This document shows positions 26,737 through 35,716 of a stretch of 64,000 bases of DNA, in pieces. The translations under genes and the position numbers were made by a program. This DNA is from an uncultured Vampirovibrio sp. GTDB taxonomy: Bacteria; Cyanobacteriota; Vampirovibrionia; Gastranaerophilales; Gastranaerophilaceae. The notes under the pieces are model-generated. The model did not search any database, had not been told where the DNA came from, and saw nothing but the letters and a program-made list of their open reading frames with translations. The number at the start of each line of letters is the position of its first letter. Position 1 is the first letter of the stretch. The stretch spans positions 434,001 to 498,000 of the forward strand of contig CAJTPW010000001.1 in assembly GCA_910578465.1 (NCBI GenBank). The letters run 5' to 3'.

Positions 26737-28110
26737 TTATTTATCGATCAAATCTTTCAATTTATATGCTGCCGTTAAAAGCGGGTCAATTGTTGATGAG
26801 AAGGCAGGTGAATAGGTCAAATCAAGGTGCAGAAATTCACTCACGGTTAAATTTGCCCTAAGGGCTGATGTTATTGTGTAAATCCTTTTGTCTGCGTCAC
26901 CTGCGCCAACTGCCTGTGCGCCCAAAAGTTCGCCTGTTCTTTTGTCTGCAACAACTTTTATTGTAATATTGTTTGACCCCGGCATATAACCTGCCTTGTC
27001 TCTTTTTGTAATGGTGGCTGAAATCGGCTCTATATTTGCATGTTGGGCATATCTTTTTGCTGCGGTTTCGGTAAGACCTGTTGTCGACATTGAAAAATTA
27101 AAATATTTTGTAACAGCAGAGCCTAAAATTCCTTCGAAAGCTTCATATACTCCGTTTTCATCCGTGTTTACGTTAATGCCGACAACGCGTCCCTGTTTAT
27201 TTGCAATCGTCCCGAGTGCTGCATAAAGAGGTTTTCTTGTAATCAGGCAGGTTTCTTCCGTGCAATCTCCTGCGGCCCAAATGTGCGGTATATTTGTGCG
27301 CATTCTGTTATCAACTTTTATGGCGCCCGTTATACCTATTTCTATTCCTGCTTCCCTTGCAAGTTCCACATTTGGTACAACGCCTGCTGCTATAACACAA
27401 AAATCCGCATGCAGGGTTTTGCCGTTTTTGGTTACAACCCCTTCGAATTCTTCCTTTCCGAGGAATTCGACAATTTCATCCTCCATAATGAAATGCACCT
27501 GTTTACCGTCTTTTTGGATAATGTGTTCTCTTATTATCGCGCTTATTTCAGGGTCAAACTGGGTCATAATTTCTCTGCCGCGCTCTATTATTGTGACATT
27601 CAGTCCGTTTTTTACAAAACCTTCCAAAAGTTCAATCGCAATATAGCCTGCACCAAGCATTATAACGTTTTTTGACTGCCCCATCTTTTCTTTGATTTTT
27701 ATCCCATCTTCTAAAACCTTTAAGTGAAAAATGTTTTTGAGGTTTATATTTTTAATTTTTGGAGTGTAGGGTTTTGAACCTATGCAAAGCACAAGCTCGT
27801 CATAACTTACTTTTTTGCTTTCATCTCCAGCATTTAAAATTACTGTTTTCTCGTTTGGGAGAATTTTTGTACATTTATGGTTTAAAAATATATTTATTCC
27901 CTGTTTTTCAAAATCTTCAGGTTTTCTTATAATTAAATTTTCCGCAGAAGGTACCGAGCCTTCGATATAGTATGGCATTCCGCAGGCAGAATAAGACACT
28001 ATGTTTTCCATTGTGTAAAGTTCTATTTTATGTTCGGGATTTACCCTTTTTGCTTTGGCTGCGGTCTTTGGGCCTGCCGCACAGCCGCCTATTATAACAA
28101 TTTTTTTCAT
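26737..28110 (-). CDS. CoA-disulfide reductase / NADH oxidase-like flavoprotein
   Basis: Pyridine-nucleotide-disulfide oxidoreductase with a single active-site cysteine. FAD motif IIGGCAAGPKTAAKAKR; redox Cys43 in SYSACGMPYY, the place used by CoA-disulfide reductases, NADH peroxidase and NADH oxidase; NAD motif MLGAGYIAIELLEG; second FAD motif IWAAGDC. The C-terminal dimer domain contains LLGAQAVG. 457 residues. In an anaerobe it probably removes oxygen, peroxide, polysulfide or CoA disulfide; sequence does not decide. It is divergent from rsmD with only 32 bases between starts. Confidence 0.85.
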   Translation of the reverse strand: MKKIVIIGGCAAGPKTAAKAKRVNPEHKIELYTMENIVSYSACGMPYYIEGSVPSAENLIIRKPEDFEKQGINIFLNHKCTKILPNEKTVILNAGDESKKVSYDELVLCIGSKPYTPKIKNINLKNIFHLKVLEDGIKIKEKMGQSKNVIMLGAGYIAIELLEGFVKNGLNVTIIERGREIMTQFDPEISAIIREHIIQKDGKQVHFIMEDEIVEFLGKEEFEGVVTKNGKTLHADFCVIAAGVVPNVELAREAGIEIGITGAIKVDNRMRTNIPHIWAAGDCTEETCLITRKPLYAALGTIANKQGRVVGINVNTDENGVYEAFEGILGSAVTKYFNFSMSTTGLTETAAKRYAQHANIEPISATITKRDKAGYMPGSNNITIKVVADKRTGELLGAQAVGAGDADKRIYTITSALRANLTVSEFLHLDLTYSPAFSSTIDPLLTAAYKLKDLIDK

Positions 28111-28142
28111 GGTAATATCAGGATAAACAGGGAGAATGAACT

Positions 28143-28727
28143 TTGCATTTGACAGGCGGGCAGTTTAAAGGACGACATATAGCTACTCCTATAGGGTATG
28201 AAAACCCCGTAAAACCTACGCTGTCAAAAGTTCGAGAAAGTGTATTTAATATTCTGAACTCTTATTTTATGCAAAAAGGATTAAACGGGGATGTTTTTTG
28301 TGAGCTCTCCTTTTTGGATATGTTTACAGGCTCAGGCATAATGGCGCTTGAAGCTTATTCCAGGGGGTTTAAAAAAGTTGTTGCGATTGAAAAACAGCCT
28401 TCCGTTTTTGCTGCCGTTAAGAAGATATACAGAGAATTTAGTGCTGATATTTCTTTACTCAGGGGAGACAGCACAAAATTGGCCGGAAAATTTTGCACAA
28501 CCGAGAATGAGAAGTTTGATGTAATTTATATTGATCCGCCATGGGATTTTGACTATTTGCCAATTGTTGAGGCGGCTTTAAATTGTCTTTCAAAAAATGG
28601 AGTTATTATAACGGAATGCAATAAAAAAGGGGCAAATCAAAGATACCGATTTAACGGCACAGAGATATTACCCTTTAGAGAAAAGATTTATGGTCGTTGC
28701 AAATTGGATTTTATAAAACTGCCCTGA
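28143..28727 (+). CDS. rsmD: 16S rRNA (guanine966-N2)-methyltransferase RsmD
   Basis: Methylates G966 of 16S rRNA. The start is TTG at 28143, supported by GGGAG eight bases upstream and by the family N-terminus (LTGGQFKGRHI). SAM site LDMFTGSGIMALEAYSRG; catalytic IYIDPPW (the D/N-PP-Y/W motif of N6/N2 methyltransferases). 194 residues, usual length. Confidence 0.9.
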   Translation: MHLTGGQFKGRHIATPIGYENPVKPTLSKVRESVFNILNSYFMQKGLNGDVFCELSFLDMFTGSGIMALEAYSRGFKKVVAIEKQPSVFAAVKKIYREFSADISLLRGDSTKLAGKFCTTENEKFDVIYIDPPWDFDYLPIVEAALNCLSKNGVIITECNKKGANQRYRFNGTEILPFREKIYGRCKLDFIKLP

Positions 28728-28780
28728 TACTGTTCTGCTTGCCTAAAATAAGTTTATTTTGAAGTTTATTCGGGCAGATA

Positions 28781-29305
28781 TTATGATTCTTTTTCAATTT
28801 CCTTATCGGCAGATGTTTCGTAAAAAATACTCATCCCTTTTGCCGTGTGTTTTGGAAAATTATCCTTCATTTCATCAATTTCTTCTTCAATGCCAAAGGC
28901 TGCAATTTCCTGATTTGTTACTTTGCCGTCCCCGTTTTTATCAATTTCCGAGAAGTTATTTAAAACGGTTTCAAGAAGGGTAGAGGATGAACCGTAAGAT
29001 GTATAGCAAAGTTCGCACAGCTGCTGATACGTAAGTCCGCCTGATGACATATTGTTTGTATAAGCTTGAAGTTCATCTTTTGAAATTATGCCGTCCCCGT
29101 CTTTATCTATTTTTCCGAAATTTGTTGAAAGATAGTTTGTAAATGCGTAATTTAATTGGCTTTTATCTACATCTTTTGAAGGGTTTGTTATGTTTTCAAG
29201 GCTTAATCCCTTTCCGTCAACCCCTGTCATTAAATATGCATAGTTGCTTATAAGGCCGTTAATTGCCTGTGTAAAAAGGGAGGCGCCGTTTAATCTGTTT
29301 GCCAT
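28781..29305 (-). CDS. EF-hand calcium-binding protein
   Basis: A 174-residue protein with two canonical EF-hand loops, DKDGDGIISKDE (about 66-77) and DKNGDGKVTNQE (about 122-133), each with acidic residues at positions 1, 3, 5 and 12. The N-terminus (MANRLNGASLFTQAINGLI) has no signal peptide. Role unknown: calcium buffering or sensing. The C-terminal tail is acidic. It lies downstream of gatA on the same strand, behind two interleaved hairpins that could control it. Confidence 0.8.
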   Translation of the reverse strand: MANRLNGASLFTQAINGLISNYAYLMTGVDGKGLSLENITNPSKDVDKSQLNYAFTNYLSTNFGKIDKDGDGIISKDELQAYTNNMSSGGLTYQQLCELCYTSYGSSSTLLETVLNNFSEIDKNGDGKVTNQEIAAFGIEEEIDEMKDNFPKHTAKGMSIFYETSADKEIEKES

Positions 29306-29353
29306 TTTAAAATTTCCTAAAATCTAACCTGATTTAAGTTTAATGATTTTTTC

Positions 29354-29400
29354 AAAAAAACAACACCTTTAAATGAATGAGTCTCCTTTTACGTTGTTTT
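29354..29400 (-). terminator. terminator after gatA, part of interleaved hairpins
   Basis: On the minus strand AAAACAAC (29393-29400) pairs with GTTGTTTT (29357-29364), an 8-bp stem running into further U residues. Its loop contains one arm of a second, 10-bp stem (29376-29385 with 29413-29422), so both cannot form as simple hairpins. Confidence 0.55.
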
Positions 29401-29439
29401 AAGCGCAATAAAGAGACTCATTTTTATGAATAAAATTTA

Positions 29440-30900
29440 TTACAGATTAGCAAACCTTGTATTGAAATCGGTTTCTTGTTCAAAGTTGTAAGCCGCTCTT
29501 AATAATGGCTCTTCCTGTAAAATTTGTGAAATTAATTGCATGCCGACAGGCATACCGTCCTTGTCAAAACCTGCAGGAATGCTGATTGCAGGAGCGCCGA
29601 TGAGGTTTGCACAAATTGTTCCGATATCCGTTAAATACATTGCAAGCGGGTCTTCGTTTCTTGAGCCGATGTCAAATGCGGTTGTGGGGCATGTGGGGCT
29701 TACTAAAACATCCACTTCTTTAAAGATTCTGTCAAAATCTTCTTTAATTAAGCGCCTTAATTGCTGTGCCTTTTTGTAATATGCGTCGTAATAGCCGCTT
29801 GAAAGAGCATATGTGCCAAGCATTATACGTCTTTTAACTTCGTCGCCGAAACCTTCTTTTCTTGTCTTTGTATACATTTCCATAAGGTTTTTGGCTTCCG
29901 ATGTTCTGTATCCGTATTTAACACCATCGAAACGGGCAAGGTTGGAGCTTGCTTCTGCTGTTGCAATGATGTAGTAAACGCCGATAGAGTGTTTCAATAA
30001 AGGCAAAGACACTTCTTTAACGGTTGCGCCAAGCTTTTCATAAATCTTTACGGCATCTTCAATCGCCCTTTTAACGTCATCATTAACGCCTTCCGCCATT
30101 AATTCTTTGATAACGCCGAATTTTAAGTCTTTAATGTCGTTTTTGAATGTTTTTGAAATATCCCCTGCAGGCATATTTAAAGATGTTGAATCTTTTTCAT
30201 CGTATCCTGCAATTGTTTCGTATAAATCTACAATATCTTCAACACATCTTCCAAACGGGCCAATCTGGTCCAGAGAGGAAGCAAATGCGATAAGACCGTA
30301 TCTTGAAACTCTTCCGTATGTGGGTTTAAACCCTGAAATGCCGCAAAAACTTGCAGGAAGCCTGATAGAACCCCCCGTATCGGAACCGAGAGCCACTGCG
30401 GATTCAAGTGCTGCAACAGATGCTGCCGAACCGCCTGAAGAGCCTCCGGGGACTTTGTTCAGATTATAAGGGTTATGGACTTTACCGAATGCAGAATTTT
30501 CGTTTGATGAGCCCATTGCAAATTCGTCCAAATTTGCTTTCCCGATAACTGGAACAAAGCTTTCTGCAAGCTTTTTGCTTACCGTTGCATTATACGGTGA
30601 TGTAAAATTTTCCAAAATTTTACTTGATGCGGTTGTTTTATATCCTTTTAAATTTATATTGTCTTTAAGAGCAAGCGGAATACCTGCCATTTTAGGGAGT
30701 TCTTCACCTGCGGCAATTTTTTTATCCACTTCATTTGCGACATTTAGCGCATATTCTTTTGTGAGCGAATTAAATGCGCCGATTTTTTCTTCAACATCAT
30801 CTACTCTTTTATATGTTTCATTAACAAGTTCCACAGCTGAAACTTCTTTTGCAAGAAGCGCTTTTCTCATCTCAACTGCTGTCTTTTTCAATAGTTCCAT
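29440..30900 (-). CDS. gatA: Asp-tRNA(Asn)/Glu-tRNA(Gln) amidotransferase subunit A
   Basis: Glutaminase/amidase subunit of GatCAB, which amidates mischarged Glu-tRNA(Gln) and Asp-tRNA(Asn). 486 residues. The Ser-cisSer-Lys triad sits at Lys79 (LALKDNINLKG), Ser154 (PGGSSGGSAAS) and Ser178 (GSDTGGSIRLP). Further marks: YDAYYKKAQQLR and PTCPTTAFDIG. gatB and gatC are not adjacent. Divergent from yraN with a 44-base gap. Confidence 0.95.
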   Translation of the reverse strand: MELLKKTAVEMRKALLAKEVSAVELVNETYKRVDDVEEKIGAFNSLTKEYALNVANEVDKKIAAGEELPKMAGIPLALKDNINLKGYKTTASSKILENFTSPYNATVSKKLAESFVPVIGKANLDEFAMGSSNENSAFGKVHNPYNLNKVPGGSSGGSAASVAALESAVALGSDTGGSIRLPASFCGISGFKPTYGRVSRYGLIAFASSLDQIGPFGRCVEDIVDLYETIAGYDEKDSTSLNMPAGDISKTFKNDIKDLKFGVIKELMAEGVNDDVKRAIEDAVKIYEKLGATVKEVSLPLLKHSIGVYYIIATAEASSNLARFDGVKYGYRTSEAKNLMEMYTKTRKEGFGDEVKRRIMLGTYALSSGYYDAYYKKAQQLRRLIKEDFDRIFKEVDVLVSPTCPTTAFDIGSRNEDPLAMYLTDIGTICANLIGAPAISIPAGFDKDGMPVGMQLISQILQEEPLLRAAYNFEQETDFNTRFANL

Positions 30901-30944
30901 TTTTTTAAAAACTCCATATAAATTATTTGGTGTAAAATCATTTT

Positions 30945-31313
30945 ATGTCAAACAAAATCAAAGGTAAATACGGGGAAGATTTAGCCGTAAATTATCTTAT
31001 CAAAAACGGTTATGCAATAGTTGAGAGGAATTACCGTTTTTCAAGATACGGAGAAGTTGATATTATCGCCCTTGATAAAGACGTACTGTGTTTTGTTGAG
31101 GTTAAAACCCGCACATCAAATGCTTTTGGAACGGCTCTTGAAGCTGTTACAAAACAAAAGCTTGATAAAATAAGAAAATGCGCCCTCTTTTATATTCAAA
31201 ATTCAAAATGCAGGTTCAAAAGATACAGAATTGATGCTGTATCCGTTTTTTTATCGGGAGATATCGGTAAAAAGGAACCTGAAATTAATCATATAAAAGA
31301 TATAGAATTCTAG
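30945..31313 (+). CDS. yraN: YraN/UPF0102 family putative endonuclease
   Basis: Small restriction-endonuclease-fold protein, 122 residues, of uncertain biological role (linked to DNA repair or Holliday-junction processing in some work). Family marks: GKYGEDLAVNYLIKNGY, ERNYRFSRYGEVDIIALDKD and LCFVEVKTR, giving the E..GEVD..(E)VK active-site pattern. No clear Shine-Dalgarno sequence. Confidence 0.88.
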   Translation: MSNKIKGKYGEDLAVNYLIKNGYAIVERNYRFSRYGEVDIIALDKDVLCFVEVKTRTSNAFGTALEAVTKQKLDKIRKCALFYIQNSKCRFKRYRIDAVSVFLSGDIGKKEPEINHIKDIEF

Positions 31314-31394
31314 GATTTGTTTAATATGCATGGCGCTTAAAATGTATGTTGCACATGCGCAAAAAAAGTTATTCACAAGCCTTATATAAAAACC

Positions 31395-32705
31395 ATGATA
31401 GTTCTACCAAAAATCAGTTTTTTAAACAAATATGCACAAAAATTACAAAAAAATGAGACGGCAAATGCTGATTCTCAACATAAAGCTGCTCGTCCGGCCG
31501 ACTTGGCCCATATATATATATACGATGTTTTGAAGAATAACACTGCATTTAAGGGTGCAAATTTTGGGGCTAATCTTGCTCCGCTTTCAAAAGACACCGT
31601 ATCATTCGGGGCTGCTTCTCAGAAAAAAGGCGCTCAGGTAAAGTCTGCAAAACAAACAAGGGCTGAAAAGGACGCGGCGGTCGGAAAAGTTCGAAAACCT
31701 ACAAAAACAAGGCAGAATAAAAGACTGGATAATACGCGCAGAACCAGCATACACCTTGCAGAAAGCGTTCGAGGGGAAGTTGATTTTGCATATAAAAGAC
31801 TTAAAAACGACATATCTTCGATTTTTGGAATGCGTGTTCTGGATGCGGATGATGAAAATTTCGATTTTACATATGATTCCGAGCTGCTAAGCAATATTTC
31901 CAATGAAAAACCTGTTCTTGCAATAATTTCCAGAAAAAAGAGCTCAAAATCCCTTGCGGAAAAAATGGGACATATGCTGATATCCTCCAAAAAGGATGCG
32001 ATAGAAAGAATCCACGATATTGTGGGGGTTAGAATTCTTGTTTCAAATTCCGATAAAAAATCGGGCGAATATGTTGCAGATAAGCTTTTTAAGGCTGTAA
32101 AGAACGGATGGATTAAAATATCCGAGATTGAAATATACAGAAACCCTGTTTTAAATCCTCCCGAAAAATATGACTATATAAGCGAAAAAAGGCTTGATGA
32201 AATTGCTGCGGTTGCAAAGAAGAAGGCTAAACAATTCAGCTATTCGACGAGTAAGACCGATTTTGGCTACAGTGCCGTACATATCGGGGTAGATTTACCT
32301 GGAGGTATTAAAGGCGAAATACAGATTTTAAGCCCGAAGGTTGCTGCATTTAAAGAAATAGAGGATATTTGCTACAAGGGACTCAGCGGCAAGGGACTCC
32401 CGACGGGGTACGGGAAGCTCAGACAGGCATTTGCAAAAATTGATCCTGAAATCAATAAAGACGGATATGACGAATTTGCCGCATATACAAGGCAGGCGTA
32501 TGCATACGAAAGAACAAAACGTTCCAAAGATAAAGGCCCGTTTCTTTCGCTTCCGGAAGGTTCAAAAATTCCGCCGCGGCTTGATTTTAACAATATTGCC
32601 AAAATGAAGGAAGAAATTGACAGCGCAAGAAGAGAAAAAGTAGTACGCAGAATGGCGGAAGAAGCGGAAAAACTTCTTGGTGATATCAGTGTGAAAATGC
32701 AATAG
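31395..32705 (+). CDS. RelA/SpoT synthetase-domain-like protein with FxG N-terminus
   Basis: Function unproven. Residues about 1-115 are polar and low-complexity, with NNTAFKGANFGA and DTVSFGAAS motifs like other orphans here. Residues about 180-330 match the (p)ppGpp-synthetase nucleotidyltransferase fold: SRKKSSKSLAEKM (R.K..S...K), IHDIVGVRILVS (D.vGvRi), FGYSAVHIGVDLP (GYrS.H) and GEIQILSPKVAAFKEIED (E.Q). No HD hydrolase, TGS or ACT domain is present, so it is closer to small alarmone synthetases in domain content. TATATA (31383-31388) lies six bases before the ATG and no ribosome site is seen, so the mRNA may be leaderless. Confidence 0.7.
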   Translation: MIVLPKISFLNKYAQKLQKNETANADSQHKAARPADLAHIYIYDVLKNNTAFKGANFGANLAPLSKDTVSFGAASQKKGAQVKSAKQTRAEKDAAVGKVRKPTKTRQNKRLDNTRRTSIHLAESVRGEVDFAYKRLKNDISSIFGMRVLDADDENFDFTYDSELLSNISNEKPVLAIISRKKSSKSLAEKMGHMLISSKKDAIERIHDIVGVRILVSNSDKKSGEYVADKLFKAVKNGWIKISEIEIYRNPVLNPPEKYDYISEKRLDEIAAVAKKKAKQFSYSTSKTDFGYSAVHIGVDLPGGIKGEIQILSPKVAAFKEIEDICYKGLSGKGLPTGYGKLRQAFAKIDPEINKDGYDEFAAYTRQAYAYERTKRSKDKGPFLSLPEGSKIPPRLDFNNIAKMKEEIDSARREKVVRRMAEEAEKLLGDISVKMQ

Positions 32706-32790
32706 CCGTTCTTCAATTTTTGCTTGAATATTCCTTGTTTTTGTAGTAGAAAGTTTATTGTACTTAGTTCACAAAAGTAAGGAATTAATA

Positions 32791-33894
32791 ATGGTTAAAA
32801 AACTTATCACAGAAGACACTAGAATGTTCTTAACCGGAAATGAAACCATTGCCTACGCTGCAAACGCTGCTGAAGCAGAGTTTATGTACGGTTATCCGAT
32901 TACACCGCAGAATGAAATTATGCACACCTGGTGTAAATTGCTTCCAAAAACAGAAGCCGGTTTTCTTCAAACGGAAGATGAAATTTCAGCCGGTTTTTCT
33001 ACTATTGGCGGTATTTTAGCAGGTAAAAGAGCTTTCACTGCAACGGCAGGCCCCGGGAACGTTATCATGCAGGATGCACAGAGCATGGCTGAAATGATGA
33101 GAATACCTTTTGTTTGCGCCGTTATGCAAAGAGGTGGCCCGTCAACAGCTACGGTTATTTATGCTCAACAGGAAACAAGACTTACATGCTTTGGCGGAAA
33201 CGGTGAAGGTTTCAGAATTGTTTATTCAACAGCAGGCCACCAGGATTTATACGATTATATGATTAAATCTTTCAATACGGCTTGGAAATACAGATTCCCT
33301 ACTTTCATGCTTGCTGACGGTTATCAGGGCAAAATGAGAGAGCCTGTTACACTTTATGATCCTGCTTCACGCGGTATTAAAATGGAACCGACTCCTGCAA
33401 TTTTAAGAGCCCCCGGTAAAATTGACGTGGATAGAAAAGCAAACCACATCAGAAATACATTTAACCTTGAAGAAGAGCTTATGGAAGTTCTCGATTCTTA
33501 CCAGGCAGAATTTGACAGAATTTCTCCTGAAATTGAAGAATACCTTGAATATAAAGCAGAAGATGCTGAAGTTCTTATCATTGCTCACGGTATTGTTGCA
33601 CGTTCCGCAATGACTGCCGTTGATGAATTAAGAGCAAAAGGCGTTAAAGCAGGTTTATTCAGACCTATTACCTTAAGACCGCTTGCCGTTAAGCCTTTAA
33701 GAGCTGCGGTTCAAAGAGCAAAACAAGTATTGTTCACTGAATCTGCAAACGGACAGCTTGCTCAAATGGTATTGGAAAAACTTTACGGATTAACAACACC
33801 TTATTCAACATTATTTAAAATGGGTGTTGGTGTTACAGGGGACGATATCGTTCACAAAGTTGAAGAAATGGTTAAAACTCCTGCAACCGTGTAA
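32791..33894 (+). CDS. korA: 2-oxoacid:ferredoxin oxidoreductase alpha subunit
   Basis: Subunit of the enzyme that oxidatively decarboxylates a 2-oxoacid (2-oxoglutarate, branched-chain oxoacid or pyruvate) to acyl-CoA, reducing ferredoxin. 367 residues. GNETIAYAANAAEAEFMYGYPITPQNEI is the N-terminal pyrimidine-binding region (quoted in part: YGYPITPQNE), with TEDEISAG, TATAGPG and QRGGPSTAT. The ATG at 32791, with AAGGA upstream, is preferred over a TTG at 32758. First gene of korA-korB-korC-korD. The VorB-type branched-chain enzyme has the same look. Confidence 0.88.
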   Translation: MVKKLITEDTRMFLTGNETIAYAANAAEAEFMYGYPITPQNEIMHTWCKLLPKTEAGFLQTEDEISAGFSTIGGILAGKRAFTATAGPGNVIMQDAQSMAEMMRIPFVCAVMQRGGPSTATVIYAQQETRLTCFGGNGEGFRIVYSTAGHQDLYDYMIKSFNTAWKYRFPTFMLADGYQGKMREPVTLYDPASRGIKMEPTPAILRAPGKIDVDRKANHIRNTFNLEEELMEVLDSYQAEFDRISPEIEEYLEYKAEDAEVLIIAHGIVARSAMTAVDELRAKGVKAGLFRPITLRPLAVKPLRAAVQRAKQVLFTESANGQLAQMVLEKLYGLTTPYSTLFKMGVGVTGDDIVHKVEEMVKTPATV

Positions 33895-33900
33895 AATTGC

Positions 33901-33930
33901 TTGACCGCGCTTCGGGTAAAACCTTATAGT
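33901..33930 (+). promoter_or_regulatory. internal promoter before korB
   Basis: TTGACC (33901-33906) and TATAGT (33925-33930) are separated by 18 bases, within the 108-base gap between korA and korB, the only sizeable gap in the operon. Confidence 0.5.
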
Positions 33931-34002
33931 ATAAACTTTAAGTGCGGATATAAAAAGCAAAACTTATGACAAAAAAGTAAAAAGAAATAAGAGGATAAAT
34001 AA

Positions 34003-34758
34003 ATGATTCAAACACTAGATGTTAATCCGGATTTAGCGAAGGCTCAAAACGCCGAAGCAGGCGCCAGCAAATTCTGCCCCGGTTGTGGTCATGGTATGAT
34101 TTTAAAAACTCTTGCCCACACTCTTGATGATTTAAATCTTCAGGAAAAAGCAGTATTTGGCTGCGACATTGGCTGTTCGCTTCTATCCTGGAACTATATG
34201 AACGTTGACTCCGTTCAGACTCACCACGGAAGAACGACACCTGTTATCTACGGTGTAACCCGTGCAAACCCCGGAACAATCGGTATTGCTTATATGGGCG
34301 ATGGCGGCGGTCTTGCAATCGGTTCTCAGCACCTTGTAAACGCTGCGGTTCGCGGTGAAAATATGTTGATTGTTCTTGCAAACAACACAAACTACGGTAT
34401 GACAGGCGGACAAATGGCTCCGACTACCATGCCGGGACAAAAAACAGAGACAACTCCTTACGGAAGAGACTGCGAAGTGACGGGTAAACCTGCTAAAGGT
34501 GCCGAAATGGTTGCTTCAATTGTTGATCCTAACAAGGCATTTGTTGCAAGAGCTTCAGTTTCAAACTTAAGAAGCCTGAAGAAAACCTTTACAAAAGCGC
34601 TTAAAAACGTTGAAAAAGGCGGTTTCTCATTTGTTGAAGTTCTTTCAATTTGTCCGTTGAACTGGAGAACAAATAACGAAGGCACTTGGGACAGACTTAA
34701 AACCATGGAAGAATTCTTCGAAGTTAAAGAGTTTGTTCAAAGAGAAGGATTGGAGTAA
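34003..34758 (+). CDS. korB: 2-oxoacid:ferredoxin oxidoreductase beta subunit
   Basis: Thiamine-diphosphate-binding subunit, 251 residues. FCPGCGHGMILK carries iron-sulfur/TPP-site cysteines. GDIGCSLLSW-like DIGCS, THHGRTTPV, YMGDGGGLAIG (the GDG TPP/Mg motif) and NNTNYGMTGGQMAPTTMPGQ are typical. The last motif is common to Kor and Vor enzymes, so the substrate is not decided. GAGGATAA precedes the ATG; the gamma-subunit gene follows by five bases. Confidence 0.9.
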   Translation: MIQTLDVNPDLAKAQNAEAGASKFCPGCGHGMILKTLAHTLDDLNLQEKAVFGCDIGCSLLSWNYMNVDSVQTHHGRTTPVIYGVTRANPGTIGIAYMGDGGGLAIGSQHLVNAAVRGENMLIVLANNTNYGMTGGQMAPTTMPGQKTETTPYGRDCEVTGKPAKGAEMVASIVDPNKAFVARASVSNLRSLKKTFTKALKNVEKGGFSFVEVLSICPLNWRTNNEGTWDRLKTMEEFFEVKEFVQREGLE

Positions 34759-34763
34759 AAATT

Positions 34764-35324
34764 ATGGCAAGAACAAGAATAGTATTAGCCGGTGAAGGCG
34801 GACAGGGCGTTCAATCTATCGCTAAAATCCTCGTTGAAGCAGGCTATGAAGCAGGTAAAGAAATCCTATACATACCGAATTTCGGTGTAGAACAAAGAGG
34901 CGGTGTATCAATCGCTTTCTGTCAGGTTGCCGATGAAAAAATCGGCGAACCGAGATTTTCAAAAGGTGATATCGTAATTATGCTTTCAGACAGAGCAATT
35001 GACAGATGCTCCTGCTATGTAAACGAAAATTCAACGGTAATTTACGATTCATCAGTTTGTGAAACAAAACCGACCTGCAAAGCAAAAGAAATCATCGCGG
35101 TTGAAGCAAACAAAATCGCAAACGAACAATTAAGCGCCAGAGTATTTAACATTATCGTTCTCGGCGTATTATTAAGCGCAACAAATGTTCTTAAACTGGA
35201 CGATATTAAGAACGCAATGGAAATGGCGCTTGGCAAGAAATTTGATGCTAAGCCCGAACTTCGCGAACTTAACTACAAGGCGCTTGAAATGGGTATGAAT
35301 ATGATACAGAAAGCGAGTGTATAA
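34764..35324 (+). CDS. korC: 2-oxoacid:ferredoxin oxidoreductase gamma subunit
   Basis: Gamma subunit, 186 residues, helping shape the CoA and active-site regions. VLAGEGGQGVQSIAKILVEAGYE, YIPNFGVEQRGGVS and FNIIVLGVLL are family signatures (first quoted in part: GEGGQGVQS). GGAG upstream lies in the korB end. Its stop codon overlaps the start of the ferredoxin-like delta gene by one base. Confidence 0.9.
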   Translation: MARTRIVLAGEGGQGVQSIAKILVEAGYEAGKEILYIPNFGVEQRGGVSIAFCQVADEKIGEPRFSKGDIVIMLSDRAIDRCSCYVNENSTVIYDSSVCETKPTCKAKEIIAVEANKIANEQLSARVFNIIVLGVLLSATNVLKLDDIKNAMEMALGKKFDAKPELRELNYKALEMGMNMIQKASV

Positions 35325-35578
35325 TGACAACAGTTAAACATCAAGGCTTTAAAGTTGAAAACGTAGCTAAGGGAAAAGCAGACTGGTATTGCTTTACAGA
35401 CCTTTGCAAGGGCTGCGGCCTCTGTATCGTTAAGTGCCCTAAAAAGTGCTTAAAATGGTCTAAAGAAGTTGGTATATACCAAACTCCTGCTGTTGAACCA
35501 AATCCTGAAGAATGTATTGCATGCGGAACATGTGCACTTGTTTGCCCGGATTCAGCTATTAAGGTTCAAAAGAAATAA
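35324..35578 (+). CDS. korD: 2-oxoacid:ferredoxin oxidoreductase delta (ferredoxin-like) subunit
   Basis: An 84-residue protein with two [4Fe-4S] motifs, CKGCGLCIVKCP and CIACGTCALVCP, that relays electrons from the catalytic subunits to ferredoxin. It closes the four-gene operon; a strong terminator follows. Confidence 0.92.
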   Translation: MTTVKHQGFKVENVAKGKADWYCFTDLCKGCGLCIVKCPKKCLKWSKEVGIYQTPAVEPNPEECIACGTCALVCPDSAIKVQKK

Positions 35579-35634
35579 GTCTCTTTGCGTTTTATAAATT
35601 ATTATAAAAGCGTAAAATATGGCTAATAAGTTTA

Positions 35635-35670
35635 AAACCCCTGAAGTAATCTTCAGGGGTTTAATTTTTT
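35635..35670 (+). terminator. terminator of the kor operon
   Basis: A perfect 12-bp stem (AAACCCCTGAAG, 35635-35646, with CTTCAGGGGTTT, 35651-35662), 4-nt loop, and a downstream AATTTTTT. Confidence 0.88.
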
Positions 35671-35716
35671 GTTTATAAAGTTTCACCGGCTGCTTATCTT
35701 ATTTTAAAAACAGGCT

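Noticed and set aside
31508..31522. TATATATATATA run inside the RelA/SpoT-like gene
   Set aside because: It lies in frame and encodes HIYIYD; a short AT run is expected at this base composition.
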